Source of the DNA: Tillandsia leiboldiana
Taxonomy: Eukaryota > Streptophyta > Magnoliopsida > Poales > Bromeliaceae
DNA length: 64,000 nt
Direction of reading: 5' to 3'
NCBI GenBank assembly: GCA_029204045.2
Contig: CM055077.1
Span: 15,328,584 to 15,392,583 of the forward strand
Notes under the pieces: model-generated
What the model was told of the DNA's origin: nothing
What the model saw: the letters and a program-made list of their open reading frames with translations, nothing else
Databases searched by the model: none
Made by a program: the position numbers and the translations under genes
In this document: positions 11,901-24,100 of the stretch, in pieces
Numbering within the stretch: position 1 is the first letter of the stretch
Layout of the letters: each line of letters opens with the position of its first letter

Positions 11901-12290
11901 AGGGACCTCTCCTCCAGTTCCTGCTGCTCCTGTTGCTGATCCTTCTGACCGAGGTAAGGGAGTCGCGAGCTAGATCCCTACCCGTCTCCAGCGAGAGAGT
12001 AGGCGTACCCCTTTTAGTGATATTCTAGTACTGTCAGAGATTTTGGGATGCATCTTGTACTTTTATTTTGAGAGTTTTATTTTGGAGAGACTTCTGTTTT
12101 GTGAGGACCTGGCATGTACTATTTGGAGTTGTATGTATTTATTTCAGTAGTTTACTTTATCGCTCTGATATCTGTTTAGTGGTTAGTTTGATCTTTTGCA
12201 GGTTAGTCGCTTCGTCTATATGGGGCTTCCCGTATAGGCGGCGGATCTGTTGGCGGGCCCAGATCGCAGTTTCGACGCCGGGGCGTGACA
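8992..12290 (+). mobile_element. Large solo LTR (gypsy, Del/Tekay style) with nested TRIM
   Basis: Begins TGTGGTGTCCCGG, ends GGGGCGTGACA, and is flanked by ACGGC duplications (8987-8991 and 12291-12295). The related LTR of the 7884 element (16200 region) shows the empty site. Without the nested TRIM it is about 2.7 kb. A GC-rich upstream part with CACGTG motifs and three GGGCGCCCGAT-type palindromes (10090-10140) precedes a TATAAATAG box near 10181. No internal retrotransposon sequence remains, so it arose by LTR-LTR recombination. It is related to the LTRs at 21149 and 33490 and more distantly to that at 63092. Confidence 0.88.
9397..9972 (-). mobile_element. TRIM, 576 bp, with two 177-bp LTRs
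   Basis: Two nearly identical 177-bp terminal repeats (9397-9573 and 9796-9972; TGTGACGCC or TGTAACGCC to GGTGTCACA) surround a 222-bp interior. On the minus strand the interior begins with TTGGTATCAGAGCC, matching the tRNA-iMet primer site used by plant retrotransposons, and ends in a purine tract (AAAGGGGGGAAGAA). Flanking ACCGC repeats (9392-9396, 9973-9977) are the target duplication. It has no coding capacity and is nested in the solo LTR. Confidence 0.95.
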
Positions 12291-13014
12291 ACGGCAAGCG
12301 GCATTCAGCATTGGAAATCGCCGAGGATTACGATCCGGCACGACAATTAGGGGATGAACCTAGATGGGAAAACGACCACTATCCCTTTGAGGATAATCGA
12401 CCCAAAATGAGGTGGTTGAGGAATTCACAGTGATTCCCCTTCGATTACGTCGATTTATAAATCGACGGTTATACACATTGGTTCGAAACTGTATAAATAA
12501 GCGAACCAACGAAGGAAAAGGGGTCTGACAACCTCGTAAGCCCGATACCACCCCAGCTTCTTCATATCTAGGAGTAGGTTAACTTAACTTTTGATACCTG
12601 CATTTACCGTTTTTCTTTACTGTTTTCCTAGGAGTAGACTTACTTGTAATCTTTCTATCCCTACCTTCTTTCTTGTATTCCCTTCCCAAGCAATATGAAG
12701 ATTTAATCGGCCTATCAGCCGTGCTATTATTTATGTTTCTTACACTATAAAATCATAATCGGCTCCTTAGCCGTGTCATTATCTTTGTACCCGGTTCGAC
12801 TATCCTATGTCGAACCCAGCAAACCCTCTCTACCTCCGTAAACCCGATTTGGCTATTCTAAGCCGAAAGGTCGTGAGAGTTACCAGAGGAGAATTCGGCC
12901 GAGCTGATCCCTCCTCGGCCCGATCGCTTGATCTGTTGGCATGCGGCGCATTCGACATCTCTGAGGGTCACCCCCAGGGGCCAATCGCAGTGCAGCCACC
13001 TTTTGGCCCCAACA

Positions 13015-15519
13015 ACTTTCTTGGCACACCCGGTATGACCCTCAGGTAATTTCTTATCTATCTTCCTACCGCAAATATATCAGGAATCCCAGAGCCATAC
13101 GGGTAGTTGGCACTTCCAGAGCCGTCTCTGTCGGAGTTGTATAGGCAATTAGCCCAAATGATGAGGTCTCTCAAAAGGAGAGCCCGAGCTTGGGACGCCA
13201 ACGCGGTGGCCTCGGATGAGAGCTTCGCTCATTTTGAGCAGTTCTTATCCACTTCGCCGCACCCGACGGCGACGGTGACACCATCGTCGCAACCGTAGGA
13301 AGTTAGGCGACCCACGACACTTTCCCAAATGGATCACCCGCTGGGGGCAGGGCAACTGCAAACGGCTCTTATCCCAGTGCAGGATAGGCCGACGAGTCCG
13401 AGCATCGGCCACCAGCAGGGAACCCGCGGGGGTACACCCACTCCATCTACCCAGCCGATTTCTCAACCTCAGACGGGGGACAGCAAGAGCGATGGACAAG
13501 TCTCGGATCAGAGATTTGTCCAGAATCAGGATGGCCAGCCTGGGTCGTCCCCAGTGAGCTTGATACCATCGGTGCAAACGACGCCGATAACAAAGGCGGC
13601 ACAACAGGACGCGCCCCTCACAACGGCACAACCGCTGGGGGCAGTACAACCGCAAGTAATCCCGTACCAGACGGGAACAGGACCGATGGGGCAGAACATC
13701 GATCATCAACCAGAGCATTATCGGGGGACACCTCTGCCTCCCCCACCGTTGTTCGTCCAGCTACAGGCTGGGGGCAGGAACGGCGAGCAGGTCCCTCCGC
13801 AGGGACAACCTCAGCAACAGGCTGGCCTCAAGGGCCGCCGCCTCCTTCAGTACAACCGGCGACCCTGGTGCCTCAAGCTGGGCTCGCCGAGACGGCTGGG
13901 GGTAGGAACGACGGGCGGGTCCTTCTGCGGGGACCGCCTCAGAGTCAGGTCGGCCAATACGGGCCGCTATTTCCTCCGGTGCAACAAACGACCCCAGCAC
14001 CTCAAGTGGGGCTAGCCAATATCCACGCCCAAGCGGAGGGGGCAAACCGAAAAACCTTCGGCATCAAGGCCAAGCCGAATATACGGCCAACTCCTAGGTC
14101 CCTACACCCCTCGAACAAGGAGGTGTGTATGGGATGGCCGTACCTGGCCAACTGGAAAGGGCCGAGGTTTAACAAACTCTCGGTGGAGGTCATCGAGAGC
14201 ATCGACCCGCCAGGGTCGTGTCATAAGAATCACTGACTCAGGCCCCACTCAAGCCTGAGGACTGGGGTCGGCCAAACAAGGGCCGACCAGGAGGACCTTT
14301 CGGCTACCACGGACGGGGCCGAAAGAATATAAAGGACCAACCGGCCAGGAAGGCCGAGGGCGAGGGTCAGGATTCCGATAAGAGGAATCAGAAGGTGAGG
14401 CACCCCATTTAGCAGATGAGCGAGAGTCGGCTGAGACCGTTTAGATGTGTGCAGGCCAACCAGAGCCGAGCGTGAAACGTATGAACAGGTTGGAAGGCAA
14501 AAAGCCGTTTGAAGAGAAGCCTCTGAAACAATTATTGGCCGGTATATGTGGAGCAAGGAATATAAGAAAATTTTCACATTTAACATGCCGACGTACATAC
14601 AGCTCGAAAGAAGAGCAAATACAAAAGTGTTTCAAAAAAAGATGACTCGCAGTCGGAACGCTCCATCGAGAGGTTGAAATACACAGCCGTCTTCAAGCTG
14701 GCAGCAACCAAACACTGCTCACTGGAAATTGAGACGCTTGATCACCTTTGGAGCTGACAGGAGTGGGAACAAGAGAGAGAACAAAGTCTCTATTAATCCC
14801 CTGACTCCATGCATGCAACGGGAGAAGATCACGCGGTTCCTCCTGGAGAAGACAGGAGGACGACCTGGTAAGAAAGCCGGTCGGAGCAGGAGCACACCCG
14901 TTCCCCGGTAGGGGAACTGGATGCTCAGCGGTTTGAACTCCCCCAACTCCTAAGGAAGAAGGCCGCAGCCGCATTGCCCAGTGCATGATCTTCATAAACA
15001 CAACCATCCGTACGCAACCGAAGGTCGGCTGGACCACCGGACGTAAGATCCGGGATCGGTAGGTCACCCACAGGGGTTTCTCCAAAAAAAACCCCATCGG
15101 AACTCAAAGATGGAGAAAAACCTTTAATGGCCGGCGTTGAAGTGCCGCCAGCTTCAGACTGAAAGGTTGCCTCGAAAACGAAAGAGCTACGACCAAAACA
15201 CGGGTGTAGTGATGGCATGAAAATCGTAGAAAATGAGGCGATGCGGAGAGAGCTGCAAGTAAGGCCTTTTTATAGGCTAACAAAAGAGAGCAGAGCAGTA
15301 GCAGACGCTTTGGAAATGGCAGCTTTAGATATGGAAACGGCGAAGGAAAGATTTGCCGAAATTCAAGGAGAAACAGCACGTACCCACGAATACCTCGGGC
15401 GTGGAGCAAGTATCCCGCCAATATACTGAAAGATCGTAGGTATCGATATTTGCGCTGAAAGTTGACTCATTTTCAACAATCACCCAAACGGGCACGTCAG
15501 TCGATTACCGAGGGAGCAT
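13015..15519 (+). other. Interior of the 7884-16927 retrotransposon
   Basis: No recognisable gag-pol domain. Short open frames at 13107-13298 and 13329-14015 encode Gln/Pro-rich, internally repetitive sequence (a repeated AGGRNGEQVP-like block around 13760-13950) that could be a decayed gag-like protein or simply repeat DNA. A further open frame at 15217-15429 is not recognised. A purine-rich tract (GAGGGAGCA, about 15510-15518) precedes the 3' LTR. Confidence 0.6.
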
Positions 15520-16927
15520 TGTTGAGACCAGAATTTTCGCCACTTGAGGGAATGACACGTGACGTTTACCATCGGCTAAAGGTATCAGCCGATGGGGATC
15601 TGAGTCAGCAAAGAGGGACTCGCGTCTCGATTGAGACCGGTCTCGGTCGCAGAAGAGAACAGCTCGCAACACATGCCATCGCCCAAAGACATCAGCTGAT
15701 GAAGGAAGAGGGATCCGCATCTTGATCCGGGCCGATCTCAGTCGCGTCAGAATATATGGCACGCGACATAGGCTATCGGCTAAAACCATCAGCCGATTGG
15801 AGAAGCAGCCGATACAAGGACTATCACATTACCTAGGGACGACTACGGATAAAGGAAGGTATCCGACCGCCCCGATCAGACGACTAAGCAGGCGGAGTCG
15901 GAATCAACCTTTGGTTATTCAAGCCGAAGAAGGAAAGACCCACGTCTTGTTTCAGACCAGTCTTAGGCCTGTAACATCGGTTGAAGGCGCCAGGAGAATC
16001 AGCCGACAAAAGAAGCGGTCGACATGGGGAATATCGTCTCATCCAGGACCGTCTCTCGGCTGAAGAAAGACACCATACCGCCTTAGTCAAGCGACGGAGG
16101 AGGAGAAGTCAAGGTCAATCCTCAGCTGCTCGAAACTGCAGAAGGAAAGATCTTGAACGGAAGGAGTGCGGGATTTGGGCGTGAATCTCGCAGTTGACCC
16201 GGAACTACAAGCGACGTCCAGCATTGGAAAGCGCCGAGGATTACGATCCGGCACGACAATCAGGGGATGAACCTAGACGAGAAAACGACCACTATCTCTT
16301 TGAGGATAATCGACCCAAAATGAGGTGGTTGAGGAATTCACAGTGATTCCCCTTCGATTACGCCGATTTCTAAATTGACGGTTACACACCTTGGTTCAAA
16401 ACTGTATAAATAAGCAAACCAACGAAGGAAAAGGGGTCTGACAACCTCGTAAGCCCGATACCACCCCAGCTTCTTCATATCTAGGAGTAGGTTAACTTAA
16501 CTTTTTATACCTGCATTTACCGTTTTTCTTTACTGCTTTCCTAGGAGTAGACTTACTTGTAATCTTTCTATCCCTACCTTCTTTCTTGTATCCCCTTCCC
16601 AAGCAATATGAAGATTTAATCGGCCTATCAGCCGTGCCCTTATTTATGTTTCTTACACTATAAAGTCATAATCGGCTCCTTAACCGTGTCATTATCTTTG
16701 TACCCGGTTCGGCTATCCTAAGTCGAACCCATCAATCCCTCTCTACCTCCATAAACCCGATTCAGCTATTCTAAGCCGAAAGGTCGTAAGAGTTACCAGA
16801 GGAGAACCAGGACAAGCTGATCCCTCCTCGGCCCGATCGCTTGATCTGTTGGCACGCGGCGCATTCGACATCTCTAAGGGTCACCCCCTGGGCCCGATCG
16901 CAGTGCAGCCACTTTTTGGCCCCAACA
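15520..16927 (+). repeat. 3' LTR, 1,408 bp
   Basis: TGTTGAGACC to CCCCAACA, uninterrupted. It serves as the empty-site reference for the two insertions in the 5' LTR. Confidence 0.95.
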
Positions 16928-16932
16928 GTAGG

Positions 16933-18879
16933 TAATGGAAACATGGCCACGTTGTCTGCAGTAATAGTAGTAGCAACAACAAATAGTAACACCTCAAAAT
17001 AAGAGTAAAAATAGGAAAAAAAAAAAAACTCAAAGCCAAAGAAAGAAGAAGTAAAACTTAAGATTTAAGCTTTAATTTAGAAGTAGTTGAGCTTAGATAT
17101 TTACATTTTCATCATTGTTTTTGCAAGACCAAAAAAATGATTTTTTTCATCCTTCCAATCTGAAAAAAATAAAAATTGTTCGAAACTAAAAATATATATG
17201 TACGTAGTATTGGGAGTGAAAGAAAAGAGTATCACGGAAGAAGACTTGCATTAGAATTTACATGAGCACTTAAGACAACCAACACCAAATAGAATGACAA
17301 TCATAGAATCTCGAGGAAAGAAAACAACAGGTTTAAAATGTAAATATTATGGTATGTGATCAAAGAGAGTGGCAAAACCATTTGGAGGGATTTGATGCGA
17401 CGCTGATAATGTTTTGCGTATAGCAAAACATGTGTCTTCTTTCCAAGCAAACAATATTTTGTTTCATTCATAATATGTGCAAAAGTTGCCAAGAGACCAT
17501 CAAACTTTCTCTATTTTATAATTTTGTATCATCATTGCTCATTTTTCACTTATTATGTGGCAAATATTGGTAATAAGTAAAATAGTAGTACATAAGAAGA
17601 AGAAGAAGAAGAAGCAAAATCATTAGAATAGGTTTAAAGAAGATAAGTAGCATATGCAAGAAGAAGAAAAAGCAGGTAATTTGCTATCAATAGTACGAAA
17701 AATAGAAAAATACTCAGGGCCAAAGCAAAGAATAAGTCAAACTTATGTTTTAAGCTTTAAACTAGAAGAATTAGTTGAGCTCAGATAGAAATATTTTCAT
17801 CATTATTTTTGCAGAAGCAAAAAAAATATTTTTCTTCATCCTTCCCAATCCGATAATTTTTTAAGACATAAATATTTGCAAGAGTTGCGTCATCAAACTT
17901 GCATTATTACTGAATTTTATTCTTCTTTTGCCGAGGATCATAAGCAGCAGTATACAATCTAATAATTTTTAAAGACATAAATATTCGCAAGAGTTGCCAT
18001 TAGACCATCAAACTTGCTTTATTATTAACTTTACTATCATCATTGCTCACTAAGGGTCACTTTGTTCTGAGGGAAGAAGTAGAGTATCTCAGTTGAAGAA
18101 AGGGAAAGAGGGCAACATGCAACCCGTTACAATCTTCTTCTTTTGCTGAGGATCAGAAGTAGCAGTGTAGGTTAGTCCAGCAAAAATGAAGTCTATGTTG
18201 GAAGCTTTGCATAATATATAGTGAAAAGTACGACCACCAAAATGTCGCCGAAGTTCTTATTATGTCATGCTCCAATTAATTAAGCCAACCCAAATGAGGA
18301 GTCATATTGTTTGTCTGTACACAGTGCATGCTGCATATCGAGAAAGGATTGTTGCAACAGATGGTGGAAGTAAAGAGCTTGCAAATATTATTATTATGTA
18401 GGAATTTTAATGGAAGTGAATGTACAATAGTGGAACTATCTTGAATAACCTAAGAATTACATAAAATCGATTTTGGAAAGAACTTTAGAATTACATAAAA
18501 TCAAAACTTAAGCTTAAAAAATAATAATATAAGAATAATATATTTTTTAAAAAAAAATTATACTCATCAAAAGCATAAAAACAAAAATATAAAGAATATA
18601 TGACAAATATTTGTATAATAGTAATATGAAAATTTTACTACAAAACTCTCCGTAATTCTTAGAAGACGGCACAAACCAAATCCGCACTCATTAAAGCGAA
18701 TAATGTTTAAATAGTTAATTTGTTTGTGCTCTTGATCAGTTATTTAATACACAAACAAAATTCTTAAATAGTATGGGTTTAACACAAACAAAATTTCCCA
18801 TCAATATGCTTAGAATTTAAATAAATTAAAAATAGAGAGGGAGAGAGAGATGGAGAGACGAACCGCTCGGATGAACTTA
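16933..18879. other. AT-rich intergenic DNA with degenerate direct repeats
   Basis: No gene is recognised. A block of about 150 bp at 17020-17170 recurs in direct orientation at 17706-17855 (AAGCTTTAA, TAGTTGAGCT, TTTTCATCAT and TTCATCCTTCC in the same order). A second block (AAGACATAAATATT, GCAAGAGTTGCC, CATCAAACTTGC) recurs around 17480, 17865 and 17975. Bases 18190-18350 are the inverted partner of 7010-7485. Confidence 0.65.
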
Positions 18880-19250
18880 AGGTACCTGCTGCGGCTGAAC
18901 CCAATATTGGTTACTGAGTAGGTGCAGTTGGGGGAGCGGGCGATGTCGAATCGGCGTTAGTCCTTGTAGAAGGCGGTGCGATTTTCGTCCTTGGGGCGGA
19001 AGAGCCATGCCATATCGCATGTGGCGGCAGCGGCTTCGGGAGCGGGTTTGCCAAAGCGTTAGAAGTGGATGTCAGGGTCATAAGGTAGAAGATCTCGGGG
19101 TCGGCGCAGTTGAGCGTGATGTCGACGTCGTAGGACTCGGAGGAAGCGGCGACGTAGGAGATGTCGGAGAGGCGGAGTAGTCGTCGGAGGAGGCAGTGGT
19201 GGAGCTGATTGAGCGAGCGGGATGGGGAGGAGTTGGGATGGAGGATGAGG
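18880..19250 (-). pseudogene. Fragment of a plant protein-coding gene, broken
   Basis: On the minus strand one frame reads DISYVAASSESYDVDITLNC then ADPEIFYL. A frameshift near 19080 leads to a second frame with RFGKPAPEAAAATCDMAW, LFRPKDENRTAFYKD and RRFDIARSPNCTYSV. Two in-frame TAA codons fall where the context suggests Tyr (before RFGKP and before RRFDI). The composition is like GC-rich monocot exons. The motif series looks like a conserved plant secretory or Golgi-type protein family, but I cannot name it with confidence. No intact exon remains. Confidence 0.6.
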
Positions 19251-19380
19251 AGTCAAAATTAGGGTTTGGGAGAGGGAGAAGAGGATGGATTGATTTGCGA
19301 TCTTGAGGGAAAAAGTGAATTATTGAGGGAACAAGGGAGTGATCTGTGGAGAGGATCTGATTTGGTTTTGGAAACCCTAA

Positions 19381-19851
19381 GGTATCGTTTGGTAACGGAA
19401 TAACCAGAATTAGCTATTCTGGGGATAGGTATAAAGTACGGAATAAGAGCGAAAAAACGTTTAGTTCGGTTCCAGTGATAAGAGATTTTGTGTTTGGTAT
19501 GAGAATGAGAAATAAGAAGAATAAAGAGGTTGTGATGATGAGAGTGTATTGGGAAGGAAAAGAGAGAGAGGAGAGAGAGGGATTTGTGATGATGAGAGTG
19601 TATTGGGAAGGAAAAAAGAAAAAGGAGAGAGATGAATTTGTGATGATGAGAGTGTATTGGAAAAAGAGAAAGGAGGGGAGGAGTGATAGTTTAATAAAAA
19701 AAAAAAATTTATAAAATAATAGATAAGAACTGTTGTTCCAGCTTATTCTGCTTATACTAGAACTACTGTACCGAATAATTCTTGGTGTGTTTGGTAGAAT
19801 AAGGGGGATAAACCTCTTATTCCCGGTTCTAGCCCCGAAACAAACGATACC
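19381..19851. mobile_element. Tourist/Harbinger-like MITE, 471 bp
   Basis: Starts GGTATCGTTTGG and ends with the inverse (CAAACGATACC), flanked by TAA on both sides (19378-19380, 19852-19854). A TAA-type 3-bp duplication and a G-rich GTTTGG terminus fit PIF/Harbinger (Tourist) elements. The interior is filled by a minisatellite (19525-19680). Confidence 0.8.
19525..19680 (+). repeat. Minisatellite, three units of about 50 bp
   Basis: Three copies of a unit containing GTGATGATGAGAGTGTATTG followed by a purine-rich run. It creates an open frame (19475-19714) that is not considered a gene. Confidence 0.85.
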
Positions 19852-19854
19852 TAA

Positions 19855-20292
19855 GGTATCGTTTGGATTGGGGATAAATCAGAATGAGTTATACCAGGTA
19901 TAAGTATAAACCTGGTTTAAACCTGGTATAAATCTAAATTGTGTTTGGTTGGGAATGAGGCTTAAACCTGGTATAAGAAAAATAGTGTTTGGATTGGGAT
20001 TGATGAAAAAGGAAGTATAAAGTTGACTTTTATGTTTAATGACGATGTGATATTTATTTTTATGTATATTATAAATTTGATAATTAAAGAATGTATTAGA
20101 ATTTTTTAATTATAACAAATCTTATATATTATATTTAATTAATTATATACTATATCAAATTTTATTTAATTTTAATTAGTCTTAATAAATTTTTTTAACG
20201 ATTAAAATTTATAATTACATATTATATTTAATTGATTATTCTTTTTATTATATTTATAATTATATATAAATTTTTTATATAATTAATTATTC

Positions 20293-20328
<36 letters not shown>

Positions 20329-20746
20329 TATATATTAAACTTTATAATTATATATAATTTTTTTAATTATTAAAATTTAATTTTAATTATATATTATATT
20401 TAATTAATTATTCTTTTTTTTTAATAATTTTTTCAAAATTAAAATTTTAAAATTTATTCAAATTTTAATTTTTATTCATTTTAATTTTTATAAAAATTTT
20501 AAGTGGGAGCAAAAAAAATATGTTTATTTTAAAATTTTAAGTAAGAGTAAAAATTTTAATTTATAAATTTATATAAATTTTAAAAAAATTATTAAAATAT
20601 TGTATAAATTTTAAAATTAATAATTTTTAAAAATAAAATAAAATATTTAGATTTATTAAAATATAAAATAAAAAAAATTAAAATTTTAAAATTTAAATAA
20701 TTATTAAAATTTATAAATTTTAATAAAAAAAAAATCAAACGAAGTA

Positions 20747-20791
<45 letters not shown>

Positions 20792-21103
20792 AAACAAACA
20801 AACAAACAAACGAAGTATAAAAGAAAAAAAAAATCAAGTATAAAAAAAAAAAATGGAAAAAGAAAAAAAGAAATGCCCCTTCCCAAGGCATTTCTGCCTT
20901 GGGAAGGGGCGGGGTTGGGGGGGATATTCCCCCCCCCCCCCCCCCCCCACCATACCCGGTAGGGGGGAATATCCCCGTGTGGGGGGGGGGGGGGGGGGGG
21001 GGATATCCCCGTTTGGGGGGGATATCCCCAAACGGGGATATCCCAAAACCGTTTGGGGATAAAGGGGGGATATCCCCCCTTTATCCCCAATCCAAACGGG
21101 GGC
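19855..21103. mobile_element. Harbinger-like non-autonomous element, 1,249 bp
   Basis: The left end GGTATCGTTTGGATTGGGGA and the inverse of the right end, GCCCCCGTTTGGATTGGGGA, share about 18 of 20 bases and continue as ATAAA. TAA lies on each side (19852-19854, 21104-21106). The interior is almost pure A/T (20000-20750), with poly-A (20750-20790), then C- and G-homopolymers and GGGGATATCCCC palindromes (20925-21080). No coding capacity; the glycine/proline- or phenylalanine-rich open frames here are artefacts of homopolymers. Confidence 0.8.
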
Positions 21104-21148
21104 TAAAAAAAGGGGCACGAATTTGGGGGTGTTCGATTAAGGCACGCT

Positions 21149-24100
21149 TGTGGTGACCCGGATCTTTGCAGGGCTTCTACAGTGTGACCGGCAGCTTCTG
21201 AAGGCCTAAGTGGCATGTCGGCGGTGTTCGTGCGCCAATTTGGATGCAAGTGTTGGGCTTTGGGCTTAAATGGATCACGCGGGTGATCGGATGACTCCGT
21301 CGGATCTTTAGAAGTGGTTTCGCGTGAAACGGATATTAAAATTTGGCTCAGCGCGAAGTTTGGACAAAGGAACACCTTTCCGGATGCATTCGGCAGATTT
21401 TGGGATTGGAATTTGGCAAATCGGACACCGGATTTGGAATCAGCGCGCGAAAACGGTCAAGATGGGCTATTTATTTGTATTTTTTGGAGCTTGCTACAGT
21501 AATGTACTGTTCACCGGCCGGAACAGTAACTCCGGCAAGGTCGGCGGCGGCGGGCAGCGGCGGAAGGCGGCGGAGGGCGCTCGGGCAGGCGGCTAGCGGC
21601 CGCGGGCAGGCGCTGAGGGCGCGGGCAGGTGCGCGGTCCACCGCGGAGGGCGTGCGCCGGGAGCGGGCCACGTGGCGCTTTCCTGTTCGCCGGTGCAGCA
21701 GGCGCGGTCCACGGAACTTCGGCCCGGGTGCACGGTGAACCGGGTGGACACGTGGCAGACGGTTATTGGTGCGGTGTTGTGCGCGCGGTCCACGCAGCGC
21801 GAGGGGCAGGTACCGGGGCAGGTGCCGTACCGCAGGGGGCAGGCGGGGCAGTTGGGTGCGCCACGTGGCGCCCGCTGATTCGCGGGCGCCACCCACCGCG
21901 TTGACTGCGGGCGGGGGCACGTGGGGCTCTCCGCGGATGCTTGCACGGTTGCCGCGTGTTCTGGGGACACGTGGCGGGACCCGAGGCAGGTCGGACGGCG
22001 CGGGATCGGGTCGGACGATCCCGTGCGGGGCGCAGTTTGGGCCGGGCCGCACTGTGCGCGCCCGAATTCGGGCGGGCCGGGCCGCACTGTGTGCGCCCGA
22101 ATCTTTCGGGCGCCCGAAAGATGGGACACAATGGGAATTTTTCCAATTGTTTCCCTCAGCCTATAAATAGGCAGCCCGAGCCCTCTTCTATGCTTTTTCC
22201 TCTCAGCCCAAGCTTGATCTCCCCGAGCTCCCTTCTTGGAAGTTTTTCATCTTCAAGTCCTTGATCTTCCTGCAGAGTTTTGGGATTTTTGGGAGCACGC
22301 ATCCCGAGGTTCTGGATTTTTCGGCGCAGTGCGACGTTGCATTTCAGGTGTTCCTCTTCGTCGTTGTTCGGTGTAATTTCTCCCCTGGGCTACCCCGACC
22401 TTCGTTTTTAGCGATTCTTGCGTTGGCTTACTCCTGAGAGGTAGGACTTCATCTTTTGTATTGATCGCGCATTTAGGTTTTGAGTCTGTGGCACGGATCC
22501 CGAGGTTCTTTCTTGGAATTGTGGGACAGCATCGAGGTGTTTTGGCCATATCTTTGCGCACAAGCGTCAGCCGGAAACGAGCTTATACAACTTTTTCATC
22601 TACAGATCGCAAGGAACGCGCTCGTATTTTTCTTGGATTTTTCTGAGATTTCATCAGAGGTGAAAATCACTGTTTCTCTGTGTACAGTGCTACAGTATTT
22701 TGATACAGATTTTGTTTGAGTGTACCACCTTGCCGAATTTATATCTTGACTTACCGAATTCTGATTTGGGCGTGTAAATAGCCGTTTCGAAGGTATCGAC
22801 GCGAGGATCGCTGTGATATTTTTCTGGGAATTTTCTGGGCATTTTCAGCAGGTGAAAATTAAGCATCTTTGGGACTGAAATTGTATGTGGTTGTAAGAGC
22901 AGTTTTGGGAACTTATGTGTAATTGTGGATTTTGTATTGTGCCCAGGAGAGTTGCGGGTGCTACTGGACTCATTGGAGTAGGAGATTTGGATTTACCTGG
23001 TATTTTCAGCTGTGGGATTTGGACAGTCAGCACTTCAGGTGGGTGGTTGCTATATCCCTCTTTTCTGACTTACCCACTAGGAGTATTGGAGTGATCATCT
23101 TTGGTGCATTATGATTGATAATCGCTATTCTTATGAGCCTATCATGTTGGAAATGTTATTAGAGCATCACTATGTGGGACACATAATTGAATACTTAATC
23201 GGGACTTATGCATGCTTGTGTGGAATCATGGATTGCTATGTTAGCACTTAACCTTGCATATGGAATTGTTTATTATATTTGGTCGAGATGATTTATCCTG
23301 TTAGTGGTATTACTTGAGGATAGGTGACATGCACAGGTGGATGATTTATGTGAGATTAATTTGGTGGACATAGCATGTTGGAATAGGATTATTGGGATAT
23401 TTTAATAGTAATAATTAACATGCCATGTTAGCACATAGATTTTATGAAAGTGGGTTAAATGGATAAATTGTTGAGACATTATGACATATCTATGTTCGGG
23501 TACCACTTTGGTGATTTATCATGGATCAGGGATTATAGACATGTGTGGTTGAATAATGATTTTAGCATGTTGATGGTTATATCCATGCGGAGCTAATAAC
23601 TGATACACATGTGGAACCACTATTTGTCATACTTTCTTTTATCGCTCTTGAGGACATATGCATGCTTGTATGGTCATCTAGATAGGCCACCTTTTATTGC
23701 TGCACTATCATTTTGGGACTTGACTTAGGAGAAACCATGCTTGTTTCCTTTTCTCCTTCTTATTTAGACATTTGAGTCTGGTTGCTCGGGTTCGAGCAGG
23801 GGTTTGGGATAGTGTAGCGGGGACCTTAGGGTCGGTGACAGGTTGTGTTTGATTGGTGTGTTTGATTATGGGTTGTGGGGTATCGCGGCTACCGCGGATA
23901 GTAGGTTGTTGACCGGATGTCGGATGTGGGACATGATTGTGATTGTGGGTTATTCCGGCGACCGCGGATATTGGGCGGTTGACCGGAGGTCGGTTGTGAG
24001 ACCTGGTCGTGGATTTTGGGGTATTGCGGCGATCGTGGATTTTGGGCGATTGACCGGATGATCACTTATGCATCAGACTGGGGATCAGTTTTCTTTTAGT

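Larger units (their letters stand above)
7884..13014 (+). repeat. 5' LTR of the 7884-16927 element, interrupted
   Basis: Rich in ATCGGCT and AGCCGAT motifs. Contains the hAT-like MITE (8427-8844) and the solo LTR (8992-12290). Collinear with the 3' LTR on both sides of each insertion. Confidence 0.92.
7884..16927 (+). mobile_element. LTR retrotransposon with nested insertions, no pol (LARD-like)
   Basis: The element starts TGTTGAGACC and ends GGCCCCAACA, flanked by perfect GTAGG duplications (7879-7883 and 16928-16932). The 5' LTR is 7884-13014 and the 3' LTR 15520-16927. The 5' LTR is about 3.7 kb longer only because of two nested insertions; after removing them it is about 1.4 kb, like the 3' LTR. 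The LTRs differ at many sites, so the insertion is old. The 2.5-kb interior has no protease, reverse transcriptase or integrase, so the element depended on another for movement. The leader after the 5' LTR (TTGGCACACCCGG) resembles Tat-lineage gypsy leaders; that assignment is tentative. Confidence 0.93.

Noticed and set aside
20704..21156. Phe-rich and Gly/Pro-rich open frames
   Set aside because: They are produced by poly-A and poly-C/G runs inside a transposon.
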